This document shows positions 1 through 9,186 of a DNA stretch of 37,268 nt, piece by piece. Each line of letters begins with the position of its first letter. Positions within the stretch are counted from its first letter, which is position 1. Origin of the DNA: Oscillospiraceae bacterium. GTDB taxonomy: Bacteria; Bacillota; Clostridia; Oscillospirales; Acutalibacteraceae. The position numbers were made by a program, and so were the translations under genes. Location: NCBI GenBank assembly GCA_028697255.1, contig JAQVFM010000013.1, positions 1 to 37,268 on the forward strand, read 5' to 3'. The notes under the pieces are model-generated. The model did not search any database and was not told the origin of the DNA. It saw only the letters and a program-made list of their open reading frames with translations.

Positions 1-1
1 G

Positions 2-661
2 GGAAATAGCCCCAAACCTTATTTCATAAAGCCCTGCCTGTATAACACAGCTAATATTGAAGAAGCAGTTGCCGAAAGGCAGTTTGATTTGCTACCGGAT
101 TTGCTGATAGATGCTGCGCAAAACGCGCACAGAGTTTTTATAAACACACAGGATGGACAATACGCCGATGTGATTATAGATACAGCGGCTCTTAAGGCAA
201 TTCGCGATGCAGGTCGGCGTTCGCAAAGTGCAATGATTGACACGGTAACTGAGCTTACGTGCGCCGCCGCCAATATCAAAACTGTAGTGCGCGCGGTAAA
301 GACCAATAAGGATCTGCATTTTCTCGACAACGCCGTTTGTGAATGTGATACACTCGACAAAACCACACTCATTGCTGCAGCGCTTAAAGGTGAGGACGCG
401 CTGCGTGATTATCTGTATTCAACGCCGTATGACGAGGCTGTTCAAAGCGGCTCACTGTCGGCTTTGGAAAAGTGGTTTGACGACAGATTGATGGAAATTA
501 TAAAATCTGCGAAATCCTTATTTTTTGGACCTGAACCGCTTGCCGCTTATTATCTCGCGCGTGAAGCCGAAATTCGCAACATCCGCATTTTGCTGTCGGG
601 CAAACGCCATGGTGCGGACGATGCCACAATACGAGAAAGGATGCGCAATTTATATGTATAG
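2..661 (+). CDS. ntpC: V-type ATP synthase subunit C (5' partial)
   Basis: Subunit C is the funnel-like part of the A/V-type ATPase that links the central stalk to the membrane rotor. The reading frame is open from base 2 with no start codon in view, so the N-terminus lies outside the window; about 219 codons remain. The helical C-terminal part is typical: a run with PEPLAAYYLAREAEIRNIR followed by the end MRNLYV matches the family's conserved tail. The next gene, subunit F, begins 8 bases before this gene's TAG, so the two are translationally coupled. Order C-F-A-B-D is that of bacterial V-type operons (ntpC-G-A-B-D in Enterococcus hirae). I see this from the sequence; whether the enzyme moves Na+ or H+ cannot be told, because the rotor subunit K is not in the window. 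Confidence 0.9.
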   Translation, partial: GNSPKPYFIKPCLYNTANIEEAVAERQFDLLPDLLIDAAQNAHRVFINTQDGQYADVIIDTAALKAIRDAGRRSQSAMIDTVTELTCAAANIKTVVRAVKTNKDLHFLDNAVCECDTLDKTTLIAAALKGEDALRDYLYSTPYDEAVQSGSLSALEKWFDDRLMEIIKSAKSLFFGPEPLAAYYLAREAEIRNIRILLSGKRHGADDATIRERMRNLYV

Positions 662-974
662 GGTGGCAGCTATAGGTGACAGGGATAGCATTTACGGATA
701 TTCCGCCGTCGGTATTGAAATTTTTCCGACCGAAGAGTCGCAAGAGGCAGGGCGGCTTATACGGCGTCTTTCCGAAAACGGTTATGCAGTAATATTTATC
801 ACCGAGCAATTAGCCGCGGCGCTCCAAACAGAGCTTGACGCCTATCGTGACGATACAATACCGATTGTCGTTCCGATACCCGGCCTGTCTGGCAATACCG
901 GAATCGGCATGAAAAATGTATCGAAATCGGTGGAACGCGCAGTCGGTTCGGATATTATATCGGAAGACTATTAA
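654..974 (+). CDS. ntpG: V-type ATP synthase subunit F
   Basis: Small central-stalk subunit (106 residues) of the A/V-type ATPase. It starts at ATG 654, inside the end of the subunit C gene (8-base overlap), with a weak GAAAGGA about a dozen bases upstream. The protein begins [20 protein letters not shown], the usual subunit F opening of a beta strand followed by a glycine-containing loop, and contains FITEQLA and a proline-rich IVVPIPG segment, both family hallmarks. The length is normal (about 100-105). A longer open frame upstream runs through subunit C in another phase and is not real. It is followed 28 bases later by subunit A. Confidence 0.9.
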   Translation: MYRVAAIGDRDSIYGYSAVGIEIFPTEESQEAGRLIRRLSENGYAVIFITEQLAAALQTELDAYRDDTIPIVVPIPGLSGNTGIGMKNVSKSVERAVGSDIISEDY

Positions 975-1002
975 TCAAGTAAATTTTTGGGGGTGTTCCG
1001 CC

Positions 1003-2772
1003 TTGGGCAAGGGACAAATAGTAAAGGTGTCGGGTCCGCTTGTAATAGCGGACGGAATGCGAGAAGCTAATATGTTTGACGTGGTGCGTGTAAGCGACCA
1101 GCGTCTTATTGGGGAAATCATTGAAATGCACGGTAGCCGTGCGTCCATTCAAGTATATGAGGAAACGGCGGGACTGGGCACCGGAGAGCCTGTCGAAACG
1201 ACCGGTATCCCTTTAAGCGTTGAGCTCGGACCCGGTCTTATCGGCACAATTTTCGATGGCATTCAGCGTCCGCTTAAAAAAATAATGAAAATGTCAGGTA
1301 ATCGCCTGCACCGCGGCATCGAGGTGCCGCCACTTGACAGAAGTATTGAATGGCATTTTGTCCCTACGGTAGAGGTCGGAGCCGAGGTCTTTGAGGGTGA
1401 TATTATCGGCACAGTGCAGGAAACCGAAGTTGTACAGCATAAGATTCTTGTACCCGTGGGAATATCGGGCATTATAACCGAAATTGCCGAGGGAGATTTT
1501 ACAGTCGATCAAAGGGTTGCATTGCTTAAAAAAGCTGACGGCACCGAGCAGGAGCTGACGCTGATGCAGCGCTGGCCCGTACGCAAAGGACGCCCGTACG
1601 CAAAGAAGCTGCCTCCCGAAATGCCGTTGATAACGGGTCAACGCGTTATTGACAGCCTGTTTCCTATTGCCAAGGGCGGTGTTGCTGCAATACCCGGACC
1701 TTTCGGAAGCGGTAAAACGGTTACGCAGCATCAGCTTGCGAAATGGGCCGACGCCGATATCGTCGTATATATCGGTTGCGGTGAACGCGGCAACGAAATG
1801 ACCGACGTGCTAAATGAATTTCCCGAGCTTGTCGACCCGCATACGGGGCACTCTCTGATGAAACGCACTGTGCTTATCGCAAACACCTCTGATATGCCGG
1901 TTGCAGCGCGTGAAGCATCGATTTATACAGGTATTACTATTGCCGAATATTTTCGGGATATGGGTTATTCAGTGGCTCTTATGGCTGATTCCACCTCTCG
2001 CTGGGCAGAGGCTCTGCGCGAAATGTCCGGACGGCTTGAAGAAATGCCGGGTGAAGAGGGTTATCCCGCTTATCTTGGCAGCCGTCTCGCCCAGTTTTAC
2101 GAACGGGCCGGGCGCGTCATATCTCTGGGGTCGGACGGTCGTGAGGGAGCGCTGTCGGCAATTGGTGCTGTATCCCCTCCAGGAGGCGACATATCAGAAC
2201 CGGTATCGCAGGCCACTTTGCGCATTGTTAAGGTGTTCTGGGGTCTTGATTCGGCTCTGGCATATAAACGCCATTTTCCGGCAATTAACTGGTTGACAAG
2301 CTATTCACTGTATACCGATACGCTTGCTTCGTGGTACAACAGCATCGCACCCGATTGGATGCAGCTTCGCGGACGCATGATGCATTTGCTCCAGGACGAG
2401 GCGGCGCTTGAGGAAATTGTACGCCTTGTTGGTATGGACGCGCTTTCGGCACCCGACCGCCTGATTATGGAGGCCGCCCGCTCTGTACGTGAGGACTTTT
2501 TGCACCAGCTTGCGTTCCATGATGTTGACACTTACACGTCACTTAAAAAGCAACACCGCATGATGCAGCTTGTAATCGCGTATTATGATAAGGCAAGCGA
2601 GGCGCTTAAAGCCGGTGCAGATATTGAAACGCTTGTAAACCTGCCGGTACGCGAGCGTATCGGGCGTTTTAAATATACAAAAGAAGATTTGGTGGAAGGC
2701 GAATACAAGCGCATTCTCTCTCAGTTGGACGAGGAGCTTGACCAAAGCCTTGTTAAGGAGGAGGAATACTAA
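1003..2772 (+). CDS. ntpA: V-type ATP synthase catalytic subunit A
   Basis: Catalytic ATP-hydrolysing/synthesising subunit of the A/V-type ATPase, 589 residues, the normal length. TTG at 1003 is chosen as start: it gives [19 protein letters not shown], the family's conserved N-terminus, and sits behind a GGGGG Shine-Dalgarno at about 988-993. The frame is open further upstream but those codons do not resemble the family. The Walker A motif GPFGSGKT is at residues 232-239. A conserved [20 protein letters not shown] segment lies near residue 332, and the alpha/beta ATPase signature [10 protein letters not shown] follows. The A-type insertion (the extra domain before the P-loop) is present, which separates it from F-type beta. 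Its stop codon overlaps the start of subunit B by one base (TAATG). Confidence 0.96.
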   Translation: MGKGQIVKVSGPLVIADGMREANMFDVVRVSDQRLIGEIIEMHGSRASIQVYEETAGLGTGEPVETTGIPLSVELGPGLIGTIFDGIQRPLKKIMKMSGNRLHRGIEVPPLDRSIEWHFVPTVEVGAEVFEGDIIGTVQETEVVQHKILVPVGISGIITEIAEGDFTVDQRVALLKKADGTEQELTLMQRWPVRKGRPYAKKLPPEMPLITGQRVIDSLFPIAKGGVAAIPGPFGSGKTVTQHQLAKWADADIVVYIGCGERGNEMTDVLNEFPELVDPHTGHSLMKRTVLIANTSDMPVAAREASIYTGITIAEYFRDMGYSVALMADSTSRWAEALREMSGRLEEMPGEEGYPAYLGSRLAQFYERAGRVISLGSDGREGALSAIGAVSPPGGDISEPVSQATLRIVKVFWGLDSALAYKRHFPAINWLTSYSLYTDTLASWYNSIAPDWMQLRGRMMHLLQDEAALEEIVRLVGMDALSAPDRLIMEAARSVREDFLHQLAFHDVDTYTSLKKQHRMMQLVIAYYDKASEALKAGADIETLVNLPVRERIGRFKYTKEDLVEGEYKRILSQLDEELDQSLVKEEEY

Positions 2773-4145
2773 TGCCCAAAGAATATCGCACGATTCAGGA
2801 GGTTGCCGGCCCACTGATGCTGGTGCGCAACGTCGAAAACGTAACCTTCAACGAGCTTGGCGAAATCGAGCTTGAAAACGGTGAAAAGCGCCGTTGCCGG
2901 GTATTAGAGATAGACGGCTCCAATGCATTGGTCCAGCTTTTCGAAAGCTCGACCGGCATCAATTTGTCAAACAGCAAAGTACGGTTTCTCGGTCGGCAAA
3001 TGGAACTTGGTGTATCCATTGATATGCTTGGGCGCGTGTTCGACGGTCTTGGTCGTCCGATTGACGACGGCCCCGAGCTTTTGCCTGAACAGCGGCTTGA
3101 TGTAAACGGCTCTCCGATGAACCCCGCTGCGCGTAGTTACCCGCAGGAATTTATACAGACAGGTGTTTCGGCAATTGACGGTCTTAACACTTTGGTGCGC
3201 GGACAAAAGCTACCTATATTTTCGGCAAGCGGTTTGCCCCACGCGCAGCTTGCGGCACAGATTGCAAGGCAGGCTAAAGTTCTTGGCAAAGGCGAACAAT
3301 TCGCAGTCGTCTTTGCTGCAATAGGCATCACGTTTGAAGAATCAAACTTTTTTATTGAAAGCTTTCGTGAAACAGGAGCAATCGATCGCTCTGTGCTGTT
3401 TATAAATCTTGCGAATGACCCGGCAATTGAAAGGATATCAACGCCGCGTATGGCGCTGACCGCAGCCGAATTTCTTGCTTTTGAAAAAGACATGCATGTA
3501 CTCGTAATACTTACCGACATCACAAACTATGCAGATGCGCTGCGTGAAGTATCGGCAGCCCGCAAGGAGGTTCCGGGTCGCCGTGGTTATCCCGGGTATA
3601 TGTACACCGACCTTGCAACTCTGTATGAACGCGCCGGCAGACAGCACGGCAAGAGCGGAAGTATTACTATGATTCCAATACTTTCAATGCCCGAGGACGA
3701 CAAAACACATCCAATTCCCGACCTTACCGGCTACATCACCGAGGGGCAGATAATTTTAAGCCGAGAGCTTACACGAAAAAATATACACCCGCCGATTGAT
3801 GTGTTGCCGTCTCTTTCTCGTCTTAAAGATAAGGGTATAGGCGAGGGCAAAACACGTCGGGATCATTCTGACACGATGAACCAGCTTTTTGCCGCTTATG
3901 CGCGCGGCAAGGACGCAAAGGAATTGATGGTGATTTTGGGAGAAGCTGCATTGACCGATACCGACAAGCTTTATGCCGCTTTTGCCGAAGAGTTTGAAAA
4001 GAAGTATATAGCACAGGGCTATCGGACAAATCGCAGTATTGAGGAAACACTCGATATTGGCTGGCAGCTTTTGAAAATGCTTCCGCGCAGTGAACTTAAG
4101 CGCATCAACGAAGATATTCTGGACAAATATTATCCAAATGATTGA
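2772..4145 (+). CDS. ntpB: V-type ATP synthase subunit B
   Basis: Non-catalytic nucleotide-binding subunit of the A/V-type ATPase head, 457 residues (normal). ATG 2772 shares one base with the stop of subunit A and lies behind AAGGAGGAGG, an excellent Shine-Dalgarno. As expected for B subunits there is no Walker A lysine motif: the equivalent region reads [19 protein letters not shown]. The alpha/beta signature [12 protein letters not shown] is near residue 340 and is followed by [11 protein letters not shown], typical of B. It alternates with subunit A in the hexameric head. The operon continues with subunit D 12 bases downstream. Confidence 0.96.
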   Translation: MPKEYRTIQEVAGPLMLVRNVENVTFNELGEIELENGEKRRCRVLEIDGSNALVQLFESSTGINLSNSKVRFLGRQMELGVSIDMLGRVFDGLGRPIDDGPELLPEQRLDVNGSPMNPAARSYPQEFIQTGVSAIDGLNTLVRGQKLPIFSASGLPHAQLAAQIARQAKVLGKGEQFAVVFAAIGITFEESNFFIESFRETGAIDRSVLFINLANDPAIERISTPRMALTAAEFLAFEKDMHVLVILTDITNYADALREVSAARKEVPGRRGYPGYMYTDLATLYERAGRQHGKSGSITMIPILSMPEDDKTHPIPDLTGYITEGQIILSRELTRKNIHPPIDVLPSLSRLKDKGIGEGKTRRDHSDTMNQLFAAYARGKDAKELMVILGEAALTDTDKLYAAFAEEFEKKYIAQGYRTNRSIEETLDIGWQLLKMLPRSELKRINEDILDKYYPND

Positions 4146-4157
4146 GGTGACGTTAGC

Positions 4158-4811
4158 GTGCCCGTAATCAATGTTAATCCGACGCGCATGGAGCTTACTA
4201 ACTTAAAGCGCCGCCTTGTGATGGCACGCCGCGGTCACCGGCTGCTTAAGGACAAGCGCGATGAGCTGATGCGCCAGTTTCTTGAGCTGGTACGTGAAAA
4301 TAAAAAGCTGCGCGCACGCGTCGAAAGCACTGTTAAAAATGCAAATGCACACATGGCGATTGCACGCTCGCTTATGCAAGGCGAGGTGCTTGATGTCGCA
4401 CTGCTAAATCCAAAGCAACACATGGTGCTTGACATAGAAACAAAAAATGTAATGAGCGTTATGGTGCCGAAATTTAATGTCAAATTCGGATCTTTAAATC
4501 AAAACGATATTTACTCTTATGGTTATGCTTTTACATCGGGCGACTTGGACACTGCGGTAAAAGGCTTTTATGATATGATTGCGGACATGCTCAGGCTTGC
4601 CGAGGTTGAAAAGTCCTGCCAGCTTATGGCCGCAGAAATTGAAAAAACACGAAGGCGCGTTAATGCGCTTGAGCATGTTATGATACCGCAATACGAACAG
4701 ACAATACGCTTTATCACAATGAAGCTTGACGAAAGCGAGCGCAGCGCAACCACACGGCTTATGAAAATTAAGGACAAAATGCTTGAACAGGCACACCATT
4801 ACGCTGACTAA
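4158..4811 (+). CDS. ntpD: V-type ATP synthase subunit D
   Basis: Central rotor-shaft subunit of the A/V-type ATPase, 217 residues. It starts at GTG 4158, with GAGGTGA at 4144-4150 as ribosome binding site. The protein is almost entirely helical: an N-terminal heptad-rich helix beginning MPVINVNPTRMELTNLKRRL, a short middle domain, and a long C-terminal coiled coil, which is the known D-subunit design. The opening PTRMEL..LK.RL is the family signature. The last base of the stop codon is the first base of an inverted-repeat element (4811-4973). No further ATPase genes follow, so the operon ends here. Confidence 0.94.
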   Translation: MPVINVNPTRMELTNLKRRLVMARRGHRLLKDKRDELMRQFLELVRENKKLRARVESTVKNANAHMAIARSLMQGEVLDVALLNPKQHMVLDIETKNVMSVMVPKFNVKFGSLNQNDIYSYGYAFTSGDLDTAVKGFYDMIADMLRLAEVEKSCQLMAAEIEKTRRRVNALEHVMIPQYEQTIRFITMKLDESERSATTRLMKIKDKMLEQAHHYAD

Positions 4812-4973
4812 TACTATTCTCAGTTTAAAAATGAGACAAGACCTACGAGAATATTTTTTGTAATGCCAAGGTGGAGGAGGATGGCAGGCTAACGCCCGCT
4901 AACGACGATGCAAACGCAAGCAGAGCGGAAAACAGGCCGACAAGATGTCTTTGGTTTAATCTGAGAATAGTAT
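4811..4973. repeat. Terminal-inverted-repeat (MITE-like) element, long copy with nested insertion
   Basis: A 163-bp element ends in perfect 13-bp inverted repeats, ATACTATTCTCAG at 4811-4823 and its complement at 4961-4973. Its outer parts (4811-4841 and 4939-4973) match the reverse complement of a 59-bp element at 22965-23023 at 29/31 and 33/35 positions. The long copy differs by a 104-bp extra segment (4842-4945) bounded by direct copies of GACAAGA at 4835-4841 and 4939-4945. It fills the gap between the V-ATPase operon and ftsQ, so any ftsQ leader must include it. No transposase is encoded. Confidence 0.8.
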
Positions 4974-4989
4974 AAGTGGGAGTGTTATT

Positions 4990-5892
4990 ATGAGTAACAA
5001 ATCGACCACGTCTCGGGACAGCCGAGTGACGGCGAAAAAAGTCAGGCACAAAAGGCGCAGGATAAATCGGATGCGTGTTGCCCTGCTGTTGTTTTCTATG
5101 GTTGTGATGATTTCGGTAGTTGTCGGTGCGGTGCTTCTTGTATCTTCACAAGGCAGTCAAAATTCTACTCAGTCTGACAGCCGCAATGCTATGTTCGGCA
5201 TAAAAAACATAACAGTTGAAGGCAACACCCGTTATACTGATGATCAGATAATTAAGGCTGGAGACATTCACATCGGGCAAAGTCTTTTTTTGATAAATAA
5301 GCGCAATATCGCCGAAAATATTTTAAAAGCTTATCCCTATGTTGATAAAGTGACAGTTAGTAATCCGTCTTTCAGCTCAATCAAAATTTCGATAGAAGAA
5401 GTACAGCCTGTTGGTATCATAAGCAATAAATCGGGATGGCTCATTGTTGGAGCTAACGGCAAGGGACTTGAGCAGCTAAGTTCTTCAAGCCTGCGCCTTG
5501 CCGATTATAGGCGCATTAAGTGCACAAAACAAAAGGGCAGCGGCGTCGCAAGACTTACGCTGGATAACCGCACCCTTGCTGCTGTAAATGCAATTGTCAC
5601 CGCAGCCGACAGCTCTACCTTGGATGCTATAAAGGAAATTGACGTAACCGACTTGACTGATATAAAGCTTAACTGGAAAGACAAAATAAACATAAAGCTC
5701 GGCAGCGATATGAGCCTTGAACCCAAGCTAAACTACGCACGCAAAACTCTTGATAGGGTGCTTAGCTCACATGGAAGTGATGCTTCAGGTCAGATTGATT
5801 TAAGTATGTATTCCGAGACCAGCCCTAAAGCTGTTTTTACGCCCTCGGATTTGCTGAGCAATATCACGGACACAACCACGACTACAGAATGA
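4990..5892 (+). CDS. ftsQ: Cell division protein FtsQ/DivIB
   Basis: Bitopic membrane protein of the divisome, 300 residues, that joins with FtsL/DivIC and FtsB to activate septal wall synthesis. A basic cytoplasmic tail (residues 1-33, many R/K) precedes one membrane segment (about 34-55). The external POTRA domain follows: residues 72-140 contain FGIKNITVEGNTRYTDDQI and LKAYPYVDKVTV, the family's recognisable strands. A beta-rich domain comes next and the C-terminus is Ser/Thr-rich. ATG 4990 has GGGAG about 8 bases upstream. It stands between V-ATPase genes and ftsZ, separated from ftsZ by 265 bases with a promoter. Which homologue name (FtsQ or DivIB) applies is a matter of convention. Confidence 0.88.
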   Translation: MSNKSTTSRDSRVTAKKVRHKRRRINRMRVALLLFSMVVMISVVVGAVLLVSSQGSQNSTQSDSRNAMFGIKNITVEGNTRYTDDQIIKAGDIHIGQSLFLINKRNIAENILKAYPYVDKVTVSNPSFSSIKISIEEVQPVGIISNKSGWLIVGANGKGLEQLSSSSLRLADYRRIKCTKQKGSGVARLTLDNRTLAAVNAIVTAADSSTLDAIKEIDVTDLTDIKLNWKDKINIKLGSDMSLEPKLNYARKTLDRVLSSHGSDASGQIDLSMYSETSPKAVFTPSDLLSNITDTTTTTE

Positions 5893-6039
5893 ATTTGTCT
5901 TGCATTTTATGAAAAAATTATGCTTATTGAAAAATAGCCGTTTGCATTGATCTCGTCTGTATATTAATCGATTTGGGGGAACCTTAGCACCCTAATGATT
6001 AAATATAAAAATATTTTACATTTCCCGACTTAAGAGCAG

Positions 6040-6068
6040 TTGAATTTCGTTAACGTTCGTGTTAAAAT
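6040..6068 (+). promoter_or_regulatory. Probable sigma-A promoter of ftsZ
   Basis: TTGAAT (-35, 6040-6045) and TAAAAT (-10, 6063-6068) are separated by exactly 17 bases. They lie about 90 bases upstream of the ftsZ ATG in an AT-rich intergenic region. The match is 5/6 at each box by eye. Confidence 0.6.
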
Positions 6069-6157
6069 TAGCAATAATGTGTTCATAAATCCGTGCCCGT
6101 AGTCAAAAACCACGGCTATAATCTTAATAGGAAATCAAAGCTGAGAGGAAGGTTCAC

Positions 6158-7237
6158 ATGGGTTTTGCGTTTGACAATGATTTTGTGGATGGCGTTCATA
6201 TAAAAGTAGTTGGTGTCGGCGGTGGCGGTGGAAACGCGGTTAACCGCATGATTAGTACCAATGTTCAGGGAGTTGAATTTATTGCAATAAATTCCGATCG
6301 TCAAGCGCTTGCCTTGTCTCAAGCGACACATAAAATTCAGATAGGCGAAAAGCTGACACGCGGCACGGGAGCCGGCTCCAACCCGGAAAAAGGGCAACGC
6401 TCCGCTGAAGAAAGCCGTGAGGAAATCGCGTCGGCCCTAAAGGGGACCGACATGGTATTCATTACCGCCGGCATGGGCGGTGGCACAGGTACGGGCGCCG
6501 CTCCCGTTGTTGCAGAAATTGCTCGCGATTTGGGCATACTTACTATTGGCATTGTGACCAAGCCTTTTGCATTTGAAGGGCGCAGACGGATGGAACAGGC
6601 TGAAGGCGGCATTACTGCTCTGCGGGAGCATGTGGATAGCCTTGTCGTTATCCCGAACGAGCGTTTAAAGATGGTTAGCGAGCAGCGCATCACTCTTGCA
6701 AACGCGTTCGCAATTGCAGACGATGTGCTGCGGCAGGGCGTTCAAAGCATCTCTCAGCTTATAAAAGTACCCGGACTTGTCAACCTTGATTTTGCCGATG
6801 TTTCTGCAGTTATGAAAGATGCCGGCTATGCCCACATGGGTGTCGGGCGCGCTGAAGGAAAGGATAAGGCCGAGGCCGCGGCAAAGGCTGCAATTTCCAG
6901 CCCACTGCTTGAAACCTCTATTGACGGTGCTTATGGTGTAATAATTAACATAACCTCGTCTCCCGACATAGATTTAGAAGACGTTGAGCTCGCTTCCTCA
7001 ATGATATCACGCGCTGCTCACCCTGATGCTAACATTATATGGGGTGCAGCCTTTGACGAAAATCTTGAAGATGAGCTTTGTGTTACCGTAATTGCGACAG
7101 GATTTTCGACCGACGGATCTTATAAAGCACCGGATTTATCCGATAGTATCCAGACCGGAGGGTTTGCGCCGGCAAGCCAGTTGGATGACGAGGATTTTAC
7201 AAGTATAATGGATATTTTTAAAAAAAAGCGTGAATAA
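6158..7237 (+). CDS. ftsZ: Cell division protein FtsZ
   Basis: Tubulin-like GTPase that forms the Z ring, 359 residues. The nucleotide-binding loop [13 protein letters not shown] is near the N-terminus, the tubulin signature [10 protein letters not shown] begins at about residue 107, and the synergy-loop region NLDFADV is present. ATG 6158 follows AGAGGAAGG. The linker after the GTPase core is short. The C-terminal peptide reads [16 protein letters not shown], not the common IPAFLR-type tail that binds FtsA or SepF, although it keeps the acidic-hydrophobic-basic pattern. No ftsA is next to it. The gene has its own promoter and is followed by a small leader ORF and corA. Confidence 0.97.
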   Translation: MGFAFDNDFVDGVHIKVVGVGGGGGNAVNRMISTNVQGVEFIAINSDRQALALSQATHKIQIGEKLTRGTGAGSNPEKGQRSAEESREEIASALKGTDMVFITAGMGGGTGTGAAPVVAEIARDLGILTIGIVTKPFAFEGRRRMEQAEGGITALREHVDSLVVIPNERLKMVSEQRITLANAFAIADDVLRQGVQSISQLIKVPGLVNLDFADVSAVMKDAGYAHMGVGRAEGKDKAEAAAKAAISSPLLETSIDGAYGVIINITSSPDIDLEDVELASSMISRAAHPDANIIWGAAFDENLEDELCVTVIATGFSTDGSYKAPDLSDSIQTGGFAPASQLDDEDFTSIMDIFKKKRE

Positions 7238-7280
7238 CTTTACATAATCGCTGCAAACAATATAGACGGAGGTGGATACG

Positions 7281-7352
7281 GTGAGTTCCGACCCTGCAAG
7301 TCGATTATCCAAACATACAAAAAAAATCGGGACGCGCCGCATCCCCGTTTAA
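7281..7352 (+). CDS. Putative 23-residue leader peptide upstream of corA
   Basis: A GTG-initiated ORF of 23 codons (GTG 7281, TAA 7350-7352) lies behind an excellent Shine-Dalgarno, GGAGGTGG at 7268-7275, 8 bases from the start. The peptide is basic (begins MSSDPASRLSK, ends RRIPV). Its last codons lie in the left arm and loop of a GC-rich hairpin (7328-7363) that ends just before the corA ribosome binding site. I do not recognise the peptide. The strong ribosome binding site is what supports it; without homologues it may be chance. Confidence 0.4.
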   Translation: MSSDPASRLSKHTKKIGTRRIPV

Positions 7353-7363
7353 CGCGCGCCCCG
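7328..7363 (+). promoter_or_regulatory. GC-rich hairpin in the corA leader
   Basis: CGGGACGCGC (7328-7337) pairs with GCGCGCCCCG (7354-7363): nine of ten positions, one A-C mismatch, 16-base loop. No T-tract follows, so it is not a standard intrinsic terminator. It ends 3 bases before the AAGGGG that serves corA, and the stop codon of the small upstream ORF is in its loop. This geometry would allow translation of the small ORF to alter folding next to corA. Confidence 0.45.
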
Positions 7364-7379
7364 AAAAAGGGGTGTGCAA

Positions 7380-8306
7380 ATGATTAAATTTTATAAAACC
7401 ATAGACGGCAGAATATGCCGTCTCGATAAGCTTGAAGACGGCTGCTGGATCGATGTCGTCAATCCTGACGAAAATGAGATTAACTATCTTATGTCCCAAT
7501 TTTCACTTGAACCCGATTTTCTTCGCGCCGCTCTTGACGAGGAGGAATCGCCGCGTATTGAATGCGAGGACGGGAAAACTCTTGTCATTATTGACACACC
7601 GGTTGCCGAAAAAACCGACGACGGGATAATTTATTTAACAATGCCCGTGGGCATATTGGTTACACAAAATCATGTGATTACGGTATCGCTTAAGGAAAAC
7701 CCAATAATTGCGGAGTTTGCCGACGGGGTCATAAAAAATGTTCAGACCGGGCTTAAAACTCAGTTTATACTGTTAATCATGCTGCGAGTTGCAACGCGGT
7801 TTCTGCATCACCTAAAACAAATTGATAAGATTTCTATACTGCTTGAGCGGCAGCTTAGAAAATCTATGAAAAATAAAGAGCTTATACAGCTACTTGATTT
7901 GCAAAAGTCGCTTGTTTACTTTTCTACATCACTGAAATCGGACGAAACGACCCTTGAAAAAATGATGCGCGGCAGGTACATCAAGCTTTACGAAGAAGAT
8001 CATGATCTGCTTGAGGATGTTTTGATTGAAATAAAGCAAGCGGTTGAAATGTCGAGCATTTACCTCAACATTCTGTCAGGAACAATGGACGCGTTCGCAT
8101 CTGTCATTTCTAATAACCTTAATATCGTAATGAAAGTGCTCGCGTCTGTTACAATTGTTATTTCAATTCCCAATATCATCGCAGGATTTTACGGCATGAA
8201 CGTCAAGGGGCTGCCTCTTGCGCAGTTTTTCTGGTTTCCGGTAATTTTGTCGCTTGTATTGATGGCCGGCGTTGGATATTTTCTGCGCAAAAAGAACATG
8301 CTATAA
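7380..8306 (+). CDS. corA: CorA family divalent metal ion transporter
   Basis: Membrane channel-type transporter for Mg2+ (some members Co2+, Ni2+ or Zn2+), 308 residues. A large cytoplasmic alpha/beta domain and long helix precede two C-terminal membrane segments. The first ends in the family's signature loop YGMNVKG (GMN at residues 272-274), which forms the selectivity filter. The second is FWFPVILSLVLMAGVGYFL, followed by a basic tail RKKNML. I prefer ATG 7380 over an in-frame GTG two codons earlier, because AAGGGG at 7367-7372 lies at 7 bases. A terminator follows at 8325. The metal cannot be decided from sequence. Confidence 0.93.
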   Translation: MIKFYKTIDGRICRLDKLEDGCWIDVVNPDENEINYLMSQFSLEPDFLRAALDEEESPRIECEDGKTLVIIDTPVAEKTDDGIIYLTMPVGILVTQNHVITVSLKENPIIAEFADGVIKNVQTGLKTQFILLIMLRVATRFLHHLKQIDKISILLERQLRKSMKNKELIQLLDLQKSLVYFSTSLKSDETTLEKMMRGRYIKLYEEDHDLLEDVLIEIKQAVEMSSIYLNILSGTMDAFASVISNNLNIVMKVLASVTIVISIPNIIAGFYGMNVKGLPLAQFFWFPVILSLVLMAGVGYFLRKKNML

Positions 8307-8324
8307 TAATCAAAGCTAACATTT

Positions 8325-8362
8325 GTCCGTCCTTGCAAAAACGAGGACGGACTTGATTTTTT
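8325..8362 (+). terminator. Intrinsic terminator after corA
   Basis: Stem GTCCGTCCT (8325-8333) with AGGACGGAC (8344-8352), a short A-rich loop, then TTGATTTTTTAG. It is well placed 18 bases after the corA stop. Confidence 0.8.
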
Positions 8363-8430
8363 AGTTGATTGAGTAATGTACGGATTTTACGGGCGACCAC
8401 AGTTCGCACCTGTAAAGGGAGGTTATTTCA

Positions 8431-9186
8431 ATGGATATGAACCGTGAAAAAATGTATCACTTGGGATTGTCACACGATCAAGGCGCTGAATATGCAATAC
8501 TGACCGGAGACCCAGGAAGGGTTCAGAGCATTGCCGGTATGCTTGACTCACCCGAGTTTGTCTGTTGCAACCGTGAATATACAACATGGGCGGGGACACT
8601 TGAAGGTGCGCGTGTGCTTGTTGTATCTCACGGTATAGGCGGCCCGTCAACTGCGATTTGCGTAGAGGAGCTAAATAAAATAGGCGTGCATACAATGATA
8701 CGGGTGGGCACATGCGGCGGCATGGCAAAACAGGTGCGTGCCGGCGACCTTGTTGTCGCTACTGCTGCAATCCGGCAGGAGGGTACCTCACAAGAATATT
8801 TGCCTATTGAGTTCCCGGCCGTTTCTGATTTTAACGTAACAGCGGCTTTGACGCTTGCTGCACGCAAAACCGGACGGCGCGTGCATGCCGGTGTTGTGCA
8901 TTGCAAGGATTCTTTTTACGGACAGCACCGCCCCGAAGATTCACCGGTGGGATATGAGCTGATAGCTAAATGGAGGGCATATATAAAGGCAGGCTGCCTT
9001 GCCTCGGAAATGGAGTCGGCAACACTGTTTGCGGTTGCAGCTTCAAGGGGGATCTATGCCGGTTGCGTGCTGCACGTGTTGTGGAACCAGGAGCTGGAAA
9101 ACCAAGAGGCTGTACACGACACCTCACATGCGGGGGCGGCTGCTGTTAATGCAATCGGTATGCTTATAACCGGCAAATCCGAATAA
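8431..9186 (+). CDS. udp: Uridine phosphorylase (nucleoside phosphorylase family)
   Basis: Pyrimidine salvage enzyme that splits uridine with phosphate into uracil and ribose-1-phosphate, 251 residues. The N-terminus has the phosphate-binding AILTGDPGRV. The family motif VSHGIGGPSTAICVEEL is followed by MIRVGTCGGM, and ASEMESATLF holds the nucleoside-binding Met-Glu-Ser region. These favour Udp-type over purine phosphorylase, though the family is broad. ATG 8431 lies behind AAAGGGAGG; a second ATG two codons later is possible. It is set off by the corA terminator upstream and 365 bases of repeat-rich sequence downstream, so it is probably monocistronic. Confidence 0.87.
   Translation: MDMNREKMYHLGLSHDQGAEYAILTGDPGRVQSIAGMLDSPEFVCCNREYTTWAGTLEGARVLVVSHGIGGPSTAICVEELNKIGVHTMIRVGTCGGMAKQVRAGDLVVATAAIRQEGTSQEYLPIEFPAVSDFNVTAALTLAARKTGRRVHAGVVHCKDSFYGQHRPEDSPVGYELIAKWRAYIKAGCLASEMESATLFAVAASRGIYAGCVLHVLWNQELENQEAVHDTSHAGAAAVNAIGMLITGKSE

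Noticed and set aside
4843..5049. Minus-strand ORF of 68 codons across the first inverted-repeat element and the ftsQ start
   Set aside because: It lies within the repeat and antisense to ftsQ, has no ribosome binding site that I can see, and its content follows from the repeat sequence.
5985..6000. TTAGCACCC before ftsZ as a half CIRCE heat-shock operator
   Set aside because: The inverted partner GAGTGCTAA is absent, so there is no HrcA site.
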